Assembly: GCA_963576725.1 (NCBI GenBank)
Contig: OY755240.1
Location: forward strand, 16,718,440-16,782,439
Direction: 5' to 3'
Origin: Azorinus chamasolen
Lineage: Eukaryota; Mollusca; Bivalvia; Cardiida; Solecurtidae
DNA: 64,000 bases
Below the pieces are notes generated by a model that had not been told where the DNA came from, did no database searches, and was given only the letters and a program-made list of their open reading frames with translations. The first letter of the stretch is position 1, and the number at the start of each line of letters is the position of its first letter. A program made the position numbers and the translations under genes. Positions 10,800-22,394 of this stretch are shown one piece after another.

Positions 10800-12530
10800 A
10801 ATTAAAACTAAATTAAAACTACAAAAGAACCCAGAAAAAAAGTTTTAAAAAACAGTGGCATTCTTAAGTTACTTAGAATAATGCGTTCGATGTACGACAC
10901 GGTTAAGACATGCGTGAAACATTGTAACACCTTCTCAGACTTTTTTGATATATCAGTAGGCTTGAGGCAAGGGGAGACAATTTCGCCGATTTTATTCGAA
11001 CTTTTCATAGAAGATATTGAAATATTTATGCAAAATAGAATAGACTGTGGCCTTTCACTATATGATTTGACTATACTTCTTTTATGTTTTGCGGATGATA
11101 TGATACTACTTGGTAATTCGATTGAAGACCTACAGCAAAATTTGGATAGTTTATCGGAATACTGTGATAAATGGGGTTTAGAAGTGAACGTTGAAAAGAC
11201 AAAAGTTATTACTTTTAGAAAACGCGCAAGCATGAGGGAGAATGAAAATTGGGTGTATAAGAATATAAATATTGAAGTTGTGAATGATTTTAATTACTTA
11301 GGGGTTGTTTTTAATTACACGGGGTCTTTTATACTCCATAACCAGTTTATCCATGGTAAAGCACTTAAAGCTATAAACGTTCTTTTGGCAAACATTAAAA
11401 AGTATGAACTAAATGTTAAAACATGTTTACAATTATTTGATGCTTTTGTTGGCTCAATTTTGAATTATTGTTCCCAGGTATGGGGATATACTAAATATAA
11501 ACTACTTGAGAATATACATTTAAAGTTCTGCAAGTATATATTAGGTGTGCGAAAAAACTCGTGTAACGATGCTGTGTATGGTGAGCTAGGTAGGTATCCT
11601 TTGTATGTGAATAGGTATGTAAATATAATCAAATATTGGCTACAGGTACAGAGTTCAGAAAATATTGTTATAAAAAATGTTTATCAGAAAACATAAGAAG
11701 ACTGTAAAACTGGTAAAAATAATTGGCTTAGTAATGTTAAGAAATTGTTATATGATTATGGTTTGATGTACGTATGGGATCAACCACATACTATTGGAAA
11801 CCAAACTGTATTTTTGACAGACTTTAAACAAAGAGTTAAAGATAATTTTATTCAAAAATGGGTTTCTGATATTCATAATAACAGCAAATTGTTATTGTAT
11901 AAAAATATAAAATTACATTTTGAGATGGAAGATTATTTGATATTTATTACGAGTAAACAAAATAGATTCATACTAACAAAACTAAGAATTTCAGCACATT
12001 TTTTAAGAGTTGAAACAGGAAGATATGCTAGAGAAAGATTAGAGAGAAATAAAAGAATATGCACTTTTTGTGATATATGTGTAGTCGAAGACGAGTACCA
12101 TTTTATTATGGAATGCCCGATGTATACTGAAATTAGGAGAAAGTTTCTTAAGAAATATTATATTACTAGACATAATATGTATAAATATTTAATTGTTTAA
12201 TTCATCAAAAAGGAAATTTTACAATTTGAGTAAATATATCAATGAAGCGTATAAAATACGTAAATCTGTCCAATTCACATGACTTTATTCCATCCTCTAA
12301 TCTAACCTTAACTAATTGTCATTTGTTTTAAGGAGATTTGTTGAACTTTAAAAAAGGTATTATAAATGTATAAACGCGATTGTAATATGTATTGCACTGT
12401 TTATGTTACTTGTCTGTCACGTGTACCAATACTATTTACTGTTTGTATTGTAGTTATTGACATGATGATGAACTGTATGCAGTTTAAGTCAATAAATATT
12501 ATCTATCTATCTATCTTAAGCAGACAGTCA
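10800..12530 (+). mobile_element. 5'-truncated LINE fragment (Jockey/CR1-like)
   Basis: A reverse-transcriptase 3' half followed by a short 3' region that ends in TATC/TCTA microsatellite repeats (about 12505-12530), a common tail in CR1/RTE/L2-type LINEs. The reading frame is open upstream of the ATG at 10881 to about 10830 and then fades, so the 5' end was lost on insertion. AT-rich codon use matches the surroundings, unlike the G+C-rich LINE at 2-5.8 kb. Confidence 0.65.
10881..12200 (+). pseudogene. LINE reverse transcriptase C-terminal half, one in-frame stop
   Basis: 440 codons in a single frame, broken once by TAA at 11694-11696. The text after the stop continues the same domain without a shift. 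Recognisable RT motifs are VGLRQGETISPILF (about residues 27-40) and FADDMILL (about 72-79), followed by the thumb-like KTKVITF and NYLGVVF. The second part (from 11745) ends in a region with two pairs of cysteines (CTFCDIC and MECPMY), as in the CCHC-like end of Jockey/CR1-type proteins. Palm motif A and everything upstream are missing. Non-functional fragment; the clade assignment is tentative. Confidence 0.65.
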
Positions 12531-12612
12531 AGGCGGCTAAAACTGCTAATGACAAGTAGCTGCCTAACACAGGTTGACTGACTGTAAAATAACTTCCAAG
12601 GATTTTTTTAAA

Positions 12613-14385
12613 CAAGAGGGCCAGAATGGCCCTGAAGCGCTCACCAGACAATCAGGGGAGAAGATTTTCAAAGTTTTCACTATATGTTTTTATAGAAAAC
12701 TAGCCGGCCCTGGGTCGGGCGAATTTTGATCCCAGGGACATAATTTATATAACTTTTATAGAGGACTTGAACATGATGCTATGAGCCAAATAAGAAAGCT
12801 GAGAACCTTTCAGTTTCAGAGGAGAAGATTTTCAAAGTTTTATATGTTTCTACTGAAAACTACCCACCCCTGGGGCGGGGCCAATTTCGACCCCAGGGCC
12901 AAAATTAATATAACTTTTGAAGAGGACATGAACATGATGCTCTCTGCCAAATATGAAAGCTGATCGCCTTCCAGTTTCAGAGGAGAAGATTTTCAAAGAT
13001 GTCACTATTTGTTTCTATTGAAAACTTCCCACCCCTGGGGCGGGGCCAATTTAACCCCAGGGTCATAATTTATATAACTTTTGTAGAGGACCTAAACATG
13101 ATGCTATGTGCCAAATATGAAAGCTGAGATCCTTTCAATTTCAGAGGAGAAGATTTTCAAAGTTTTCACTATATGTTTCTATTGAAAACTTCCCACCCCT
13201 GGGGCGGGCCAATGTTGACCACAGGGGCATAATTTATATAACTTTTGTAGAGGACATGAACATGATGCTCTGTGCCAAATATGCAACCTGGGAGCCTTCC
13301 AGTTTCAGAGGAGAAGAATTTAAAATATTTCACTATTTGATTCCATTGAAAACTTCCCACCCCTGGGGCGGGCCAATTTTGACCCCAGGAGCATAATTTA
13401 TATAACTTTTGTAGAGGACATGAACATGATGCTCTGTGCCAAATATGCAACCTGGGAGCCTTCCAGTTTCAGAGGAGAAGAATTTAAAATATTTCACTAT
13501 TTGGTTCCATTGAAAACAGCCCACCCCTGGGGCGGGGCCAATTTTGACCCCAGGGCTATAATTTATATAACCTTTGTTGAGGACATGAACATGATGCTCT
13601 GTGCCGAATTAGAAAGATGATATCCTTTCAGTTTCAGAGGAGAAGATTTTCAAAGATTTCACGATTTCTTTCTATTCTGAAAATTACCCACCCCTGGGGC
13701 GTGGCCAATTTTGAACCCAGGGCCAAAATTAATATAACTTTTGTAGAGGACATGAACATGATGCTCTGTGCCAAATATGAAATCTGAGCGCCTTCCAGTT
13801 TCCGAGGAGAAGATTTTCAAAGATTTCACAATTTGTTTCTATTGAAAACTTCCCACCCCTGGGGCGGGGCCAATTTTGACCCCAGGGCCATAATTTATAT
13901 AACTTTTGTAGATGACCTGAACATGATGCTCTGTGCCAAATATGAAAGATGAGAGCGTTCCAGCTTCAGAGAAGAAGATTTTCAAAGATTTCACTATTTG
14001 TTTCTATTAAAAACTTCCCACCCCTGAGAGGACCTGAACATGATGTTATGTGCCAAATATGAAAGCTAAGAACCTTCTGGTTTCAGAGGAGAAGTTCAAA
14101 GTTTTACCATATGTTTCTATTGAAAACTTCCAACCCCTGGGGTGGGGCCAATTTTGACCCCAGGGGCATTATTTATATAACTTTTGTAGAGGACCTATAG
14201 GTGATGTTATGTACCAAAGATGAAAGCTGAGAACCCTGTAGATTCAGAGGAGAAGATTTTTAAAGGTTCAAATTGTTGACGCGGGACGACGGACGACGGA
14301 CGACGCAGACGACGGACGACGGACATCAGGCGATCACAAAAGCTCACCATGAGCACTTTGTGCTCTGGTGAGCTAAAAAAAATAA
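12613..14385 (+). repeat. Composite repeat: hairpin ends around about ten 163-bp tandem units
   Basis: It opens with AAGAGGGCCAGAATGGCCC and GAAGCGCTCACC, and closes with AGCTCACCATGAGC, a short gap and GGTGAGCT, a small terminal hairpin. Between them lie about ten units of roughly 163 bp carrying CAGAGGAGAAGATTTTCAAAG, CCACCCCTGGGGCGGGGCC and GAACATGATGCTCTGTGCC. A GACGGACGACGG run (14280-14330) precedes the end. This arrangement is widespread in bivalve DNA as I remember it. Short ORFs on either strand here are products of the repeat. Confidence 0.75.
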
Positions 14386-14599
14386 TCAATAAGAGTGGCA
14401 TTTTTTTTTTTAAAAAAAGCAACCATATACCCAAATTACCTAGGCCCCGCCTAAACAGATTTAATCTTTAATTCACACCTTTTGTATTAATCAATACATG
14501 ACACTATTCTTATTTGTCCAAATTTAGGTATTTATTGGTTGCCAGTTGCTACTAGGTCATATTAGACTTATTAATCATATGGGGCAATCTATTCAATGT

Positions 14600-15800
14600 A
14601 TAGAGGGAGTCCGATTTGACCCAGTCCGATTTGATCTGGTCCGATTTGACCCATTCTGATTTAGTTTTGGTCCGAATTGACCCTATGGATGGACGATTGC
14701 CCTTAGGATAATAGCCACATTGGATGATTGCCCCATAGGATGACAGCCCCTCGATATAAATAAAATATATCATAAATTCATTATTTTATAATAAAATTAA
14801 TATATACGATTAGTAATATATAACAAGAGTGCCAGTGGGCACAATATACACCCGTCGAACCAAAACCGTAACCAAAAATTCCAAGCTAAAAAGCGTCATA
14901 ATTATGTCAAAATGTTAGACAGAGTTATGCACTCTAGCCTACAGGGGAAGCTTGTGATGGTGAACAAGCGTTCCAAGTTTAAAAGCTTAATCTGAATGGG
15001 TTATGTAAATAAGTTGCCTTAAACCAAAACCTTAACCCAAATTTCTTTGTTAAAAGGGGGCATAATTCTGTCAAAATGTTGGACAGAGTTATGTACTCTT
15101 GCCTACAGGTGAAGCTTATGATGGTGAACAAGTGTTCCAAGGTTAAAAGCTGTATCACAAAGTGTTATGTAAATAAGTGGACTTGTTCCACATAAATTGA
15201 GGTCAACATTTTTGCTCAACGCAAATGCTAAGCGCGAATTCTAAGTCCAATTAAGCGACCTTGACCTTAGATAAACGAGTCCGGACTTGGCAGGCTACTG
15301 TAGCATGTCTAGATAAACATTGTGGTTAAATATGGGAAGGATCCACCAAGCGGAACTTGAGTTAGAGATGTTACAGACAGACTGGTTAACATTTTTGCTA
15401 AACGCAAATTCTAAGTCCAATTGTGTGACCTTGACCTTGGATAAACAAACCGGGACTTGGCAGGCTACTGTAGCATGTCTAGATAAAGACTGTGTTAAAA
15501 TTTGAGAAGGATCCACCGAGCGGAACTTCAGTTAGAGATGTTACAGACGGACGGACGGACAGCGCCATTCCATAATACGTCCCGTTTTTTCAAACGGGCG
15601 TATAAAAATTATACGATAAAAAATAAATAGGCAGAAGGCTGTGTAAACCAATTGGAACTCTTGTATGTATTGTATTTACTTCAAATATTTAGACATGTAA
15701 ATCTATAGAAATAGCATAGTCCCCCATTAGAAAGTATACACTTATAAATTCTTTGTACAACTTAAATGAAGAATTATTCATTTTTAACCCTTTTTACAGC
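14600..15800 (+). mobile_element. Partial third copy of the CCCCATAGG-array element
   Basis: 14680-14822 and 15607-15800 match the left end of copy 1 (1545-1850): the same ATTGCCCCATAGG-type array, the ATATAAA-rich step, then ACCAATTGGAACTCTTGTATG. The copy is split by the repeat at 14823-15606. Just before it (14605-14685) is an array of GTCCGATTTGACCC units, a different motif in the same style. Confidence 0.6.
14823..15606 (+). repeat. Interspersed repeat AACAAGAGTGCC...CGGGCGTATAAAAA
   Basis: A bounded insertion inside the third array element. It starts AACAAGAGTGCCAGTGGGCA and ends after GACGGACGGACGG with CCCGTTTTTTCAAACGGGCG, a short hairpin. It contains a tandem pair near 14880-15010 and 15020-15180 (GTTATGTAAATAAGTG) and another pair near 15210-15330 and 15390-15540 (GACCTTGACCTT). 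No protein is encoded. Confidence 0.65.
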
Positions 15801-16204
15801 TATATGATCGGGTCCTTCCCTATTTGCTTAGTGACAGTTAATAAAGATTCATATGCTTTCCGGTGGTTTACCAGGATATAACAGTGCATTATCACTTGAT
15901 AAACTCACTGTTTTGAACAGTGAAATTGTCAATTTGATAATCTCACTGTTACCGGACTACTTGTTCCCCAATGTTCCCTTAAACTGTGCGGCTTCATGAG
16001 ATACACATGCATACCAGTATCAAGGCTGTATATCAAGAGTGTGATTACTGAAACTACTGAAGAGAGGAAAATGCCCTACCCCACCCCCCTTATTCCAAAT
16101 CCATCAGATCTAAGCTGATCTCACTGAATGTAACAACTTTTGTAATTTGGATCTCAAGCTCAAAGGGAGGAAATCCTCTGAAAGGAGGAAATGTCACACC
16201 TCTG
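15801..16204. other. Noncoding spacer
   Basis: AT-rich text with imperfect palindromes around AACTCACTGTT and AACAGTGAAATTG (15900-15965). Nothing else recognisable. Confidence 0.4.
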
Positions 16205-17290
16205 TGTATATATACTGGTTCAAACGTTATGGCCAATGTTAATGTTGGTGACCTTGGACATTCAAAGATGACCTTGAACTTGACATGTCACCGCTCAAAC
16301 TGTGCAGTCAAATGAGAAACACATGTATACCAACTATCAAGTCTGTATCTCTACTGGTTCAAAGTTATGGCAAATGTTAAAGTCTGTTACCTTTGACCCT
16401 GAAAGATGACATTGACATGTCACACCCAAACTGTGCAGCTTCATGAGATACACGTGTATACCAAATGTCAAGTATGTATCTCTACTGGATCAAAAGTTAT
16501 GGCCAATGTTAAAGTCTGTGACCTTTGACCCTGAAATATAACATTGACCTTGACATGTCAACCCCAAACTGTGCAGCTTTATGAGATACACATGCATTCC
16601 AAATGTCAAGTCTGTATCTACAGGTTCAAAAGTTATGGCCAATGTTAAAGTCGGTGACCTTTGACCCTAAACGATGACCTTTAACCTTGACAAGTTGCCC
16701 CTAAAATGTGCAGCTTCATGAGATACACATGCATACCAAATATCAAGACTCTATCGCTATTGGTTCAAAAGTTATGGTCAATTTGAAGTTGGTGACCTTT
16801 GACCCTGAAGGATGATCTTGACATGTCACACCTCAAACCGTGCCGCTTCATGAGATACACAACCATGCCACATATCAAGTCTCTATCTGTACTAGTTCAA
16901 AAGTTATGACCAATGTTAAAGTAACAGACAAACAAACATACAGTTTGACCGTTGACCCTGAATAATGACGTTGATCTTGACATGTCACCCCTCTGAATAT
17001 GTAGCTCCATGAGATACTCAATCATGCCAAATATCAAGTCTCTATCTCTACCGGTCCAAAAATTATAGCCAATGTTAAAGTCGGTGATTTGACCCATATA
17101 TTTGACCTCTGACCTTGAAGGATGACCTTGACCTTGACATGTTACCTCTCAAAATGTGCGGCTTAATGATATACATATGGATGCCAAATATCAAGTCTCT
17201 ATCTGCACTGACTCAAACGTTATGACCAATGCTAAAGTTGCTGACAAACAAACAAACAGACAAACAGACAGGGCAAAAACAATATGCCCC
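16205..17290 (+). repeat. Tandem array, unit about 140 bp, GACAAACAAAC end
   Basis: About eight diverged units, each with AAAGTTATGGCCAATGTTAA, GGTGACCTTTGACCCTGAA, GATGACCTTGACATGTCA and CTTCATGAGATACACATGC. The last unit runs into ACAAACAAACAGACAAACAG and CCGTGTTTT. Same structural class as the blocks at 12.6, 27.1, 30.5 and 40.3 kb. Confidence 0.7.
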
Positions 17291-17651
17291 GTGTTTTGCA
17301 TGTTTGTATTGAGATTGTATTGCGCTTTAATAACAGTTTCTGGGCCATATCGCGAGGTCCAACTTCTTACAGATGGAGGAAGATCACAGACTTGTGTTTA
17401 TTTTCCGTTCACAAAACAAATTGCTTTTCTCCATGTATAGAAGAACATAGGGCAGAACCACTGACCTACCATAATCCAGCTTGAAGTCGGTGTGAAGAGA
17501 CGATTACAAAGAGTAGTATTAACACTGTTTCTTGGGGAAATAAAATAACTTTCCATTTATGCCTATATCATTTAAGGAACCCCCGCCCATGTCTTGTTTA
17601 AGGACCCATCCATTGAACATGCAAATTGGGGACAACAGACACTGTGTTGGA
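17291..17651. other. Noncoding spacer
   Basis: No supported feature. Two overlapping ORFs of 66 and 94 codons here lack any recognisable domain and continue from the repeat array, so they were not accepted. Confidence 0.4.
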
Positions 17652-17880
17652 TTAACCCATTCCCTCATATTGACGACTTTTGACGCCTCTGTAAAAGTCA
17701 CTTTGTGGAACCATTGTGATAAATAGAGCATTTGCTCCAATAGGAGCAAATGCTCAATTTATCACAATTGTTTCAAACTACAAAATTCTAAAAGTTTCCT
17801 TTTCTCTAGTAAATGCTCCTATTCGGTAGATTTATTCAAAGAGGTTGTATCTAAAAATAGCCTATGAGGTGATGGGTTAA
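17652..17880. repeat. TTAA-flanked MITE, CCATTCCCTCATATTG family
   Basis: TTAA at both ends (17652-17655 and 17877-17880) with inverted CCCATTCCCTCAT / ATGAGGTGATGGG. A central palindrome AGCATTTGCTCC / GGAGCAAATGCT lies at 17726-17755. Relatives lie at 23043-23236 and 25311-25480, and a truncated one begins at 26982. Confidence 0.65.
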
Positions 17881-18072
17881 ACCATTGTCATTGAGGGATT
17901 CATCAAACAGTGCAGATCCTGATCAGAATCTTTATGTACGTTGATTATGCATGTCATTATAATCTTTTCAATTTCAGTACCTACTAATTATCTATGGACA
18001 AAATAATTATAATGAAATATGGAACATTGTAGACCTTTTAGGAGTTAAAGGACCAGATATATCAATGTTCAT

Positions 18073-18183
18073 TAACAAACAGAGTAGATCCTGGTCTGAC
18101 GGCTCCTATAGGAGCCGTCTGATCTGGGTCTACTATGTTTACAACTGGCGTGAAAAGACGTTTATATGAAGGAAAGGGTTGAG
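18073..18183. repeat. Hairpin MITE (GACGGCTCCTATAGGAGCCGTC core)
   Basis: A near-perfect inverted repeat: AACAGAGTAGATCC, a GGCTCCTATAGGAGCC centre, then GGGTCTACTATGTTT. Downstream is the ATGAAGGAAAGGGTT end typical of the family. At least a dozen relatives with different centres are spread over the window. Confidence 0.65.
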
Positions 18184-18241
18184 GGACATTTGTCACTAAT
18201 CAGTTAAATACACATACAGTGTTTATGTTATATACCTGTAG

Positions 18242-18403
18242 CCAGTGAAGCGTTGAGAACCGTCCGCGCCATGGAGCTACTTGGACTGTTGACGTGCGTC
18301 GCGGCCCTCACATTCGCAGTGATCAAAATCTTTAACATCAAAATTCTTCTGGTCAGAGACGAGACGTTGGCGAAACTGTCCGGCGTTGGTGCGATAATAG
18401 CAG
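18242..18403 (+). CDS. Host gene exon: middle part of a claudin/PMP22-like multi-pass membrane protein
   Basis: The acceptor TATACCTGTAG ends at 18241 and the donor CAG|GTACAG follows 18403, giving a 162-bp phase 1 to phase 1 exon. The reading ends in a glycine codon split with the exon at 23299. It encodes a short polar stretch (SEALRTVRAMELLG), a hydrophobic helix (LLTCVAALTFAVIKIFNI), a loop (LLVRDETLAKLSG), and the start of a second helix (VGAIIAG) that continues in the next exon. With the downstream exon this gives three of the four membrane helices expected of a claudin/PMP22/TMEM-type tetraspan. The first helix and extracellular loop would be in upstream exons, which I could not identify. 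A methionine at 18271 could be a start if the gene is degenerate. Confidence 0.6.
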
Positions 18404-19000
18404 GTACAGCCTATATGTCTGTGTTTATCCTTGAATGTTTTGGTGTTTGTGTTAATCATTGTATATTAAAGCAGGTAACGGCTATATGGTTGCATTTATC
18501 GTTGTACATGTATATGATAGCAGGTACATCCTATATGTCTGTTTATCATTGAATTCATGTTTGTGGTTATCCTTGTATTATAATGCCAGGTACAGCTTAT
18601 CTATTGTAGTTTTATTTATTATTGTATATAAAAGCATGTAATAGCTATATGCTTGTGTTATCCTTGTATATTAAAGTAGGTACTGGCTTATGTTTGTGTT
18701 CATCCTTGTATATATATATATACATGTACAAGATAAACTGACACCACTTGTGAAGATTTACATTTTTATCATTTGTCAGTTTATCTTTTCAATATAATTT
18801 TCTTGTTCTGGACTTTCTTTTTACTTATATATAACAGCAGCAACAGCATATTTGTTTGTGTTTATCCCTGTACAGTAAAACGGGTAACGGGTAACGTGTA
18901 TATATTTGTGTTTATCTCTGTATATACTGGCAGGTAACGCATATACGTTATATACATGTACTTGTGTTTGTCATTGTATACTACAGCAAGTAAATCAAAT
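18404..19000 (+). repeat. Degenerate tandem copies of the exon-end/donor segment
   Basis: The true exon end AATAGCAG|GTACAGCCTAT with its following TATGTCTGTGTTTATCC recurs down the intron at spacings of about 45-70 bp: around 18471, 18518 (GATAGCAGGTACATCCTAT), 18587, 18635, 18677, 18875, 18930 and 18985. Each copy keeps a (G)CAGGTA-like donor and a TTTATCCTTGTATAT tail. This is an array of decoy or former 5' splice sites made by tandem duplication. Confidence 0.65.
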
Positions 19001-19002
19001 AC

Positions 19003-19166
19003 AGTAGAATGAAGTCTAATTATGGGTCTGTAAGGCATGTCAAAAGTAATGCCGAACACTCCTACTGTAGCCTTCTGCATTACTTTTACTCTGCATTAAA
19101 CAAACACATGTTTTAACACTCATGTGCTCAATAAATGAATGACCACTTAAGACAGGTTCTATTGTA
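19003..19166. repeat. Diverged pogo-like MITE
   Basis: CAGTAGAATGAAG at the left and GACAGGTTCTATTG at the right, flanked by TA. The interior has the ATTACTTTTACTCTGCATTAA text of the better preserved copies. Old copy with eroded ends. Confidence 0.45.
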
Positions 19167-19373
19167 TCACTGTATGTTTATGTTTGTCCTTGTATATAAT
19201 GACATGTAATGCTTCAATCTTTTTGTATCCTGTCTTGTTTTCTACCTTTCTATCGTAACAAAGATTAAGAGGGGAGGGGGAGGGGGTGTTTCAAGAGAAA
19301 AAGTCCGTATTCCACAACCAAACTTAAAGAACTTAAAGCAACCACAACCAGACTTAAAGAGATGATTCTATTA

Positions 19374-19568
19374 CAGTAAAACCTCTCTAAACCGGACTTT
19401 AAATTTAGTATAAATATCGGCCTTGGAGACAGGTGGTAGCTTAAGGCAGGGTGAAAGTTCCTCCTCTAGGAGCTTTCTGCATGACCTTCACCCTGCATTA
19501 AGCAGCCACCTGTCTGAAAGTACCCAAAATCTTCTCTATTAGAATTCCGGTTTAGAGATATTTTACTG
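19374..19568. repeat. pogo-like MITE with TA target duplication
   Basis: 195 bp between TA 19372-19373 and TA 19569-19570. Ends are CAGTAAAACCTCTCTAAACCGG and the complement CCGGTTTAGAGATATTTTACTG. The centre is a hairpin, TCCTCTAGGAGCTTTCTGCAT. Confidence 0.75.
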
Positions 19569-19984
19569 TACATCTTTTGACGCTTTTGCAAAAGCAATAG
19601 ACCCAGATCAGATGGCTCGTAAAAGAACTGTTTAATAAAGAATTGCCCTGTTGGTTTATGGAATTTTATATATCTGAAGCCATGAAAATTATTGGTAAGA
19701 ATTGTTTAAGCGTACCTCTCTCATTACGATCCTCGTTTTCCTGAATGTGAGCCCCTTTGTGATATAAGGAGTGGGTTGTTGTGGTTATTTCAGGACGACA
19801 CATACCTATTTGAATGGCACTCAAAGGATTCCGTTGGTAAAGGATAGGGGTAAATAAAGGTTTATCAGATGATGCAGAGCTTGCACATCTGCAGTATTTA
19901 GCATGTTTTCAAAGGTTGTACACGTTGTTTACACGTACAGTAAACCCTATCTAAACCGGAATTTTAGTAGAGAATAAAATTAAC

Positions 19985-20185
19985 CCATGTCCTGTTATAT
20001 AATTACATATATCGTCACTGTGTACAAGTATTTCGCAATTCAATGTCTGCTGTGGAGTGCACTGGTTGCACAATCAACTTGTAAATAGTGCAGACCCTGA
20101 TGAGACAGCTCCTGCAGGAGCTGTCTCATCTGGGTCTTCACTATTTACAGGTTGGTATATTGAAATGAATAGCAAGCGAAGGTTT
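19985..20185. repeat. Hairpin MITE, GAGACAGCTCCTGCAGGAGC family
   Basis: Contains CATGTCCTGTTATATAATTA, GTGCACTGGTTGCACAATC and the palindrome GACAGCTCCTGCAGGAGCTGTC with GGGTCTTCACTATTTACAGG. Closely related copies lie at 25001-25190 and 25478-25716. Confidence 0.65.
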
Positions 20186-20547
20186 AATTTTGATCTCATA
20201 CATGTTTCTATACTGTTTTCAAAGTGACATTCCTGTCATGCATACAGTAGAACCTGTCTTAAGTGGCCATTAAAAAGAGGTATGGGTATGTAAAGCATGC
20301 GGTAGCTTAATTCAGTTTAAATATATTGCAGAATATATCAGGGAAAGGGTTAATGCATTTATGACGTGCTTGTCTGCGTGACAAAAACAGCTTAGGTGCT
20401 GATGCCACGTCGAGCTTCGTCTCATATGTATATAAGGTGTTTGTAAATGTGACCCAAGGTTAAACTGCTCGACGGTCTATGTTTGTGTATATACTTTAAA
20501 AGCAACAACAAAACAACCGACAAAATATACACCTGGTGCTACATGTA

Positions 20548-20768
20548 TAACCCTTTCCCTGATAAATATTCATGTAGGAAATTAATGACGTCATGACCAT
20601 TGATAAGATTATTTTTATGATGGCATATGAACACAAGACATTTCGGCTCAGGCAGAAGCTGTATATATTACACCATAAGCAGACAGAGCAGACACTGATC
20701 AGACGACCGATCTGGGTCTTCTCTGTTTGCAGATGCGTCAAATGCGCTATCATAAGGGAAATGGATAA
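20548..20768. repeat. Hairpin MITE, GATAAATATTCATGTAGG family
   Basis: Begins ACCCTTTCCCTGATAAATATTC and ends CGCTATCATAAGGGAAA. A related but shorter copy starts at 23841 (TTTCCCTGATGAACATTC). It has an internal GATCAGACGACCGATCTGGGTC core. Confidence 0.55.
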
Positions 20769-21029
20769 AGAGTTATATATGCCAACATTGTAGACCATTT
20801 GTAACCCTTTTATCAGGACCGGAACTAGTTTCATAAGAATGTTTTTCAAAAGTTATGTCGGCAGTTAGAAGCGTCCCTTCAAATGGAATTAGATCGTACA
20901 TCATAAATTGCTACACTGGGGCAAGAATTGATCACAATCACGTGCTTTCCTCGTGTTCTATAAAACCAGTGTCTTCATTTGGCGGGTACTGTTTGATTGT
21001 TTTATGTACTACAAGACGGGTGTGTGTCG

Positions 21030-22085
21030 TTATGTTGCAGTTATTTCCACTATGCACTATAAAATACGTGTCGTTATGTTACAGGTACAGTAAAACCCCG
21101 CTAGTGCGACCACCTAAAACAGGTATAATTCTGGGTGCTAGATGCAGGTGGCAGCTTAATACAGGACAAAATTGATGCAAAAAGCTCCTCTAGGAGCTTT
21201 CTGCATGACTTTTGTCCTGCATTAATCAACCACCTGCTTATTAAGACTCCATGTTTATTCATTAAATGGTCGCATTAGAGGGGTTCTACTGTATCTCCAT
21301 TATGCATTATAAAATGCGTGTCGTTATGTTACAAGTGTCTCCATTATGCAGTATAAAATGCGTGTCGTTATGTTACAAATATATGCATTATGCATTATAA
21401 AATTCGTGCCGTTATGTTACAAGTATTTCCATTATACATTATAAAATGTGTGTCTTTATGTAGCATGTATCTCCACCATACATTTTCAAATGCATGTCGT
21501 TATGTAGCGGATATCTCCATAGTGCAGTATTAAATATATGTGGTTATGTAGCTGATATCTCCATAGTGCACTTTCAAATGCATGTCGTTATGTAGCGGAT
21601 ATCTCCATAGTGCATTATAAAATATGTGTCGTTATGTAGCGGATATCTCCATAGTGCATTTCCAAATGCATGTCGTTATGTAGCGGATATCTCCATAGTG
21701 CATTATAAAATATGTGTCGTTATGTAGCGGATATCTCCATAGTGCAGTATAAAATATGTGTCGTTATGTAGCGGATATCTCCATAGTGCATTATAAAATA
21801 TGTGTCGTTATGTAGCGGATATCTCCATAGTGCAGTATAAAATATGTGTCGTTATGTAGCGGATATCTCCATAGTGCATTATAAAATATGTGTCGTTATG
21901 TAGCGGATATCTCCATAGTGCATTTCCAAATGCATGTCGTTATGTAGCGGATATCTCCATAGTGCATTATAAAATATGTGTCGTTATGTAGCGGATATCT
22001 CCATAGTGCATTCCCAAATGCATGTCGTTATGTAGCGGATATCTCCATAGTGCATTATAAAATATGTGTAGTTATGTTGCAGGTA
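21030..22085 (+). repeat. Tandem array of acceptor/exon-start copies, 44-bp units
   Basis: Units carry TATAAAATATGTGTCGTTATGT followed by AGCGGATATCTCCATAGTGC, period 44 bp in the homogeneous core (about 21480-22060). Earlier units are closer to a real 3' splice site (GTTATGTTACAG|GTA and GTTACAAGTGTCTCC). They resemble the true acceptor at 23298, GTATGTTTTAG|GTATCTTCATGCT, including the first bases of the exon. The array is therefore best read as an amplified copy of the intron end plus exon start. Many core units have lost the AG. Two alternating subtypes (ATTATAAAATATG and TTTCCAAATGCATG) suggest higher-order amplification. Confidence 0.65.
21088..21291. repeat. pogo-like MITE inserted in an acceptor copy
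   Basis: 204 bp flanked by TA 21086-21087 and 21292-21293. Ends are CAGTAAAACCCCGCTAGTGCG and its near complement. The target is the TA of an ACAGGTA/TCTCCAT unit. The centre is the hairpin AAGCTCCTCTAGGAGCTTT. Confidence 0.8.
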
Positions 22086-22186
22086 TTATCCTACCAATTT
22101 GACCTGAGACTCATGCATATTCCGTGTATTATCGTCGGTAATCTTCGAATACATTGACGAAGGTATAAGAATGCGCTATAAAAATA

Positions 22187-22392
22187 CAGTAAAACCCTTC
22201 TAGTGCGACCAGCAAAATGAGGCATAATTCATAGTGGCAAAGGCAGGTGGTAGCTTAATACAGGACGAAAGTTATGCAGAAAGCTCCTACAGGAGCTTTC
22301 TACATAACTTTTGTCCTGTATTAAGCAACCACCTGCTTATAAAGACAGCCATGTTTATCCATTCAGTGGTCGCATTAGATGGGGTTTTACTG
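22187..22392. repeat. pogo-like MITE
   Basis: 206 bp between TA 22185-22186 and TA 22393-22394. Ends are CAGTAAAACCCTTCTAGTGCG and the complement of TGGTCGCATTAGATGGGG. The centre is AGAAAGCTCCTACAGGAGCTTTCT. Sister of the copy 0.9 kb upstream. Confidence 0.8.
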
Positions 22393-22394
22393 TA

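Noticed and set aside
13169..13620. ORFs in the 163-bp tandem array
   Set aside because: They repeat with the period of the array, in several frames, with no codon-level conservation.
21480..22080. 44-bp regular repeats that could suggest a CRISPR array
   Set aside because: Repeats are contiguous without unique spacers, the setting is eukaryotic, and the units resemble the nearby splice acceptor.
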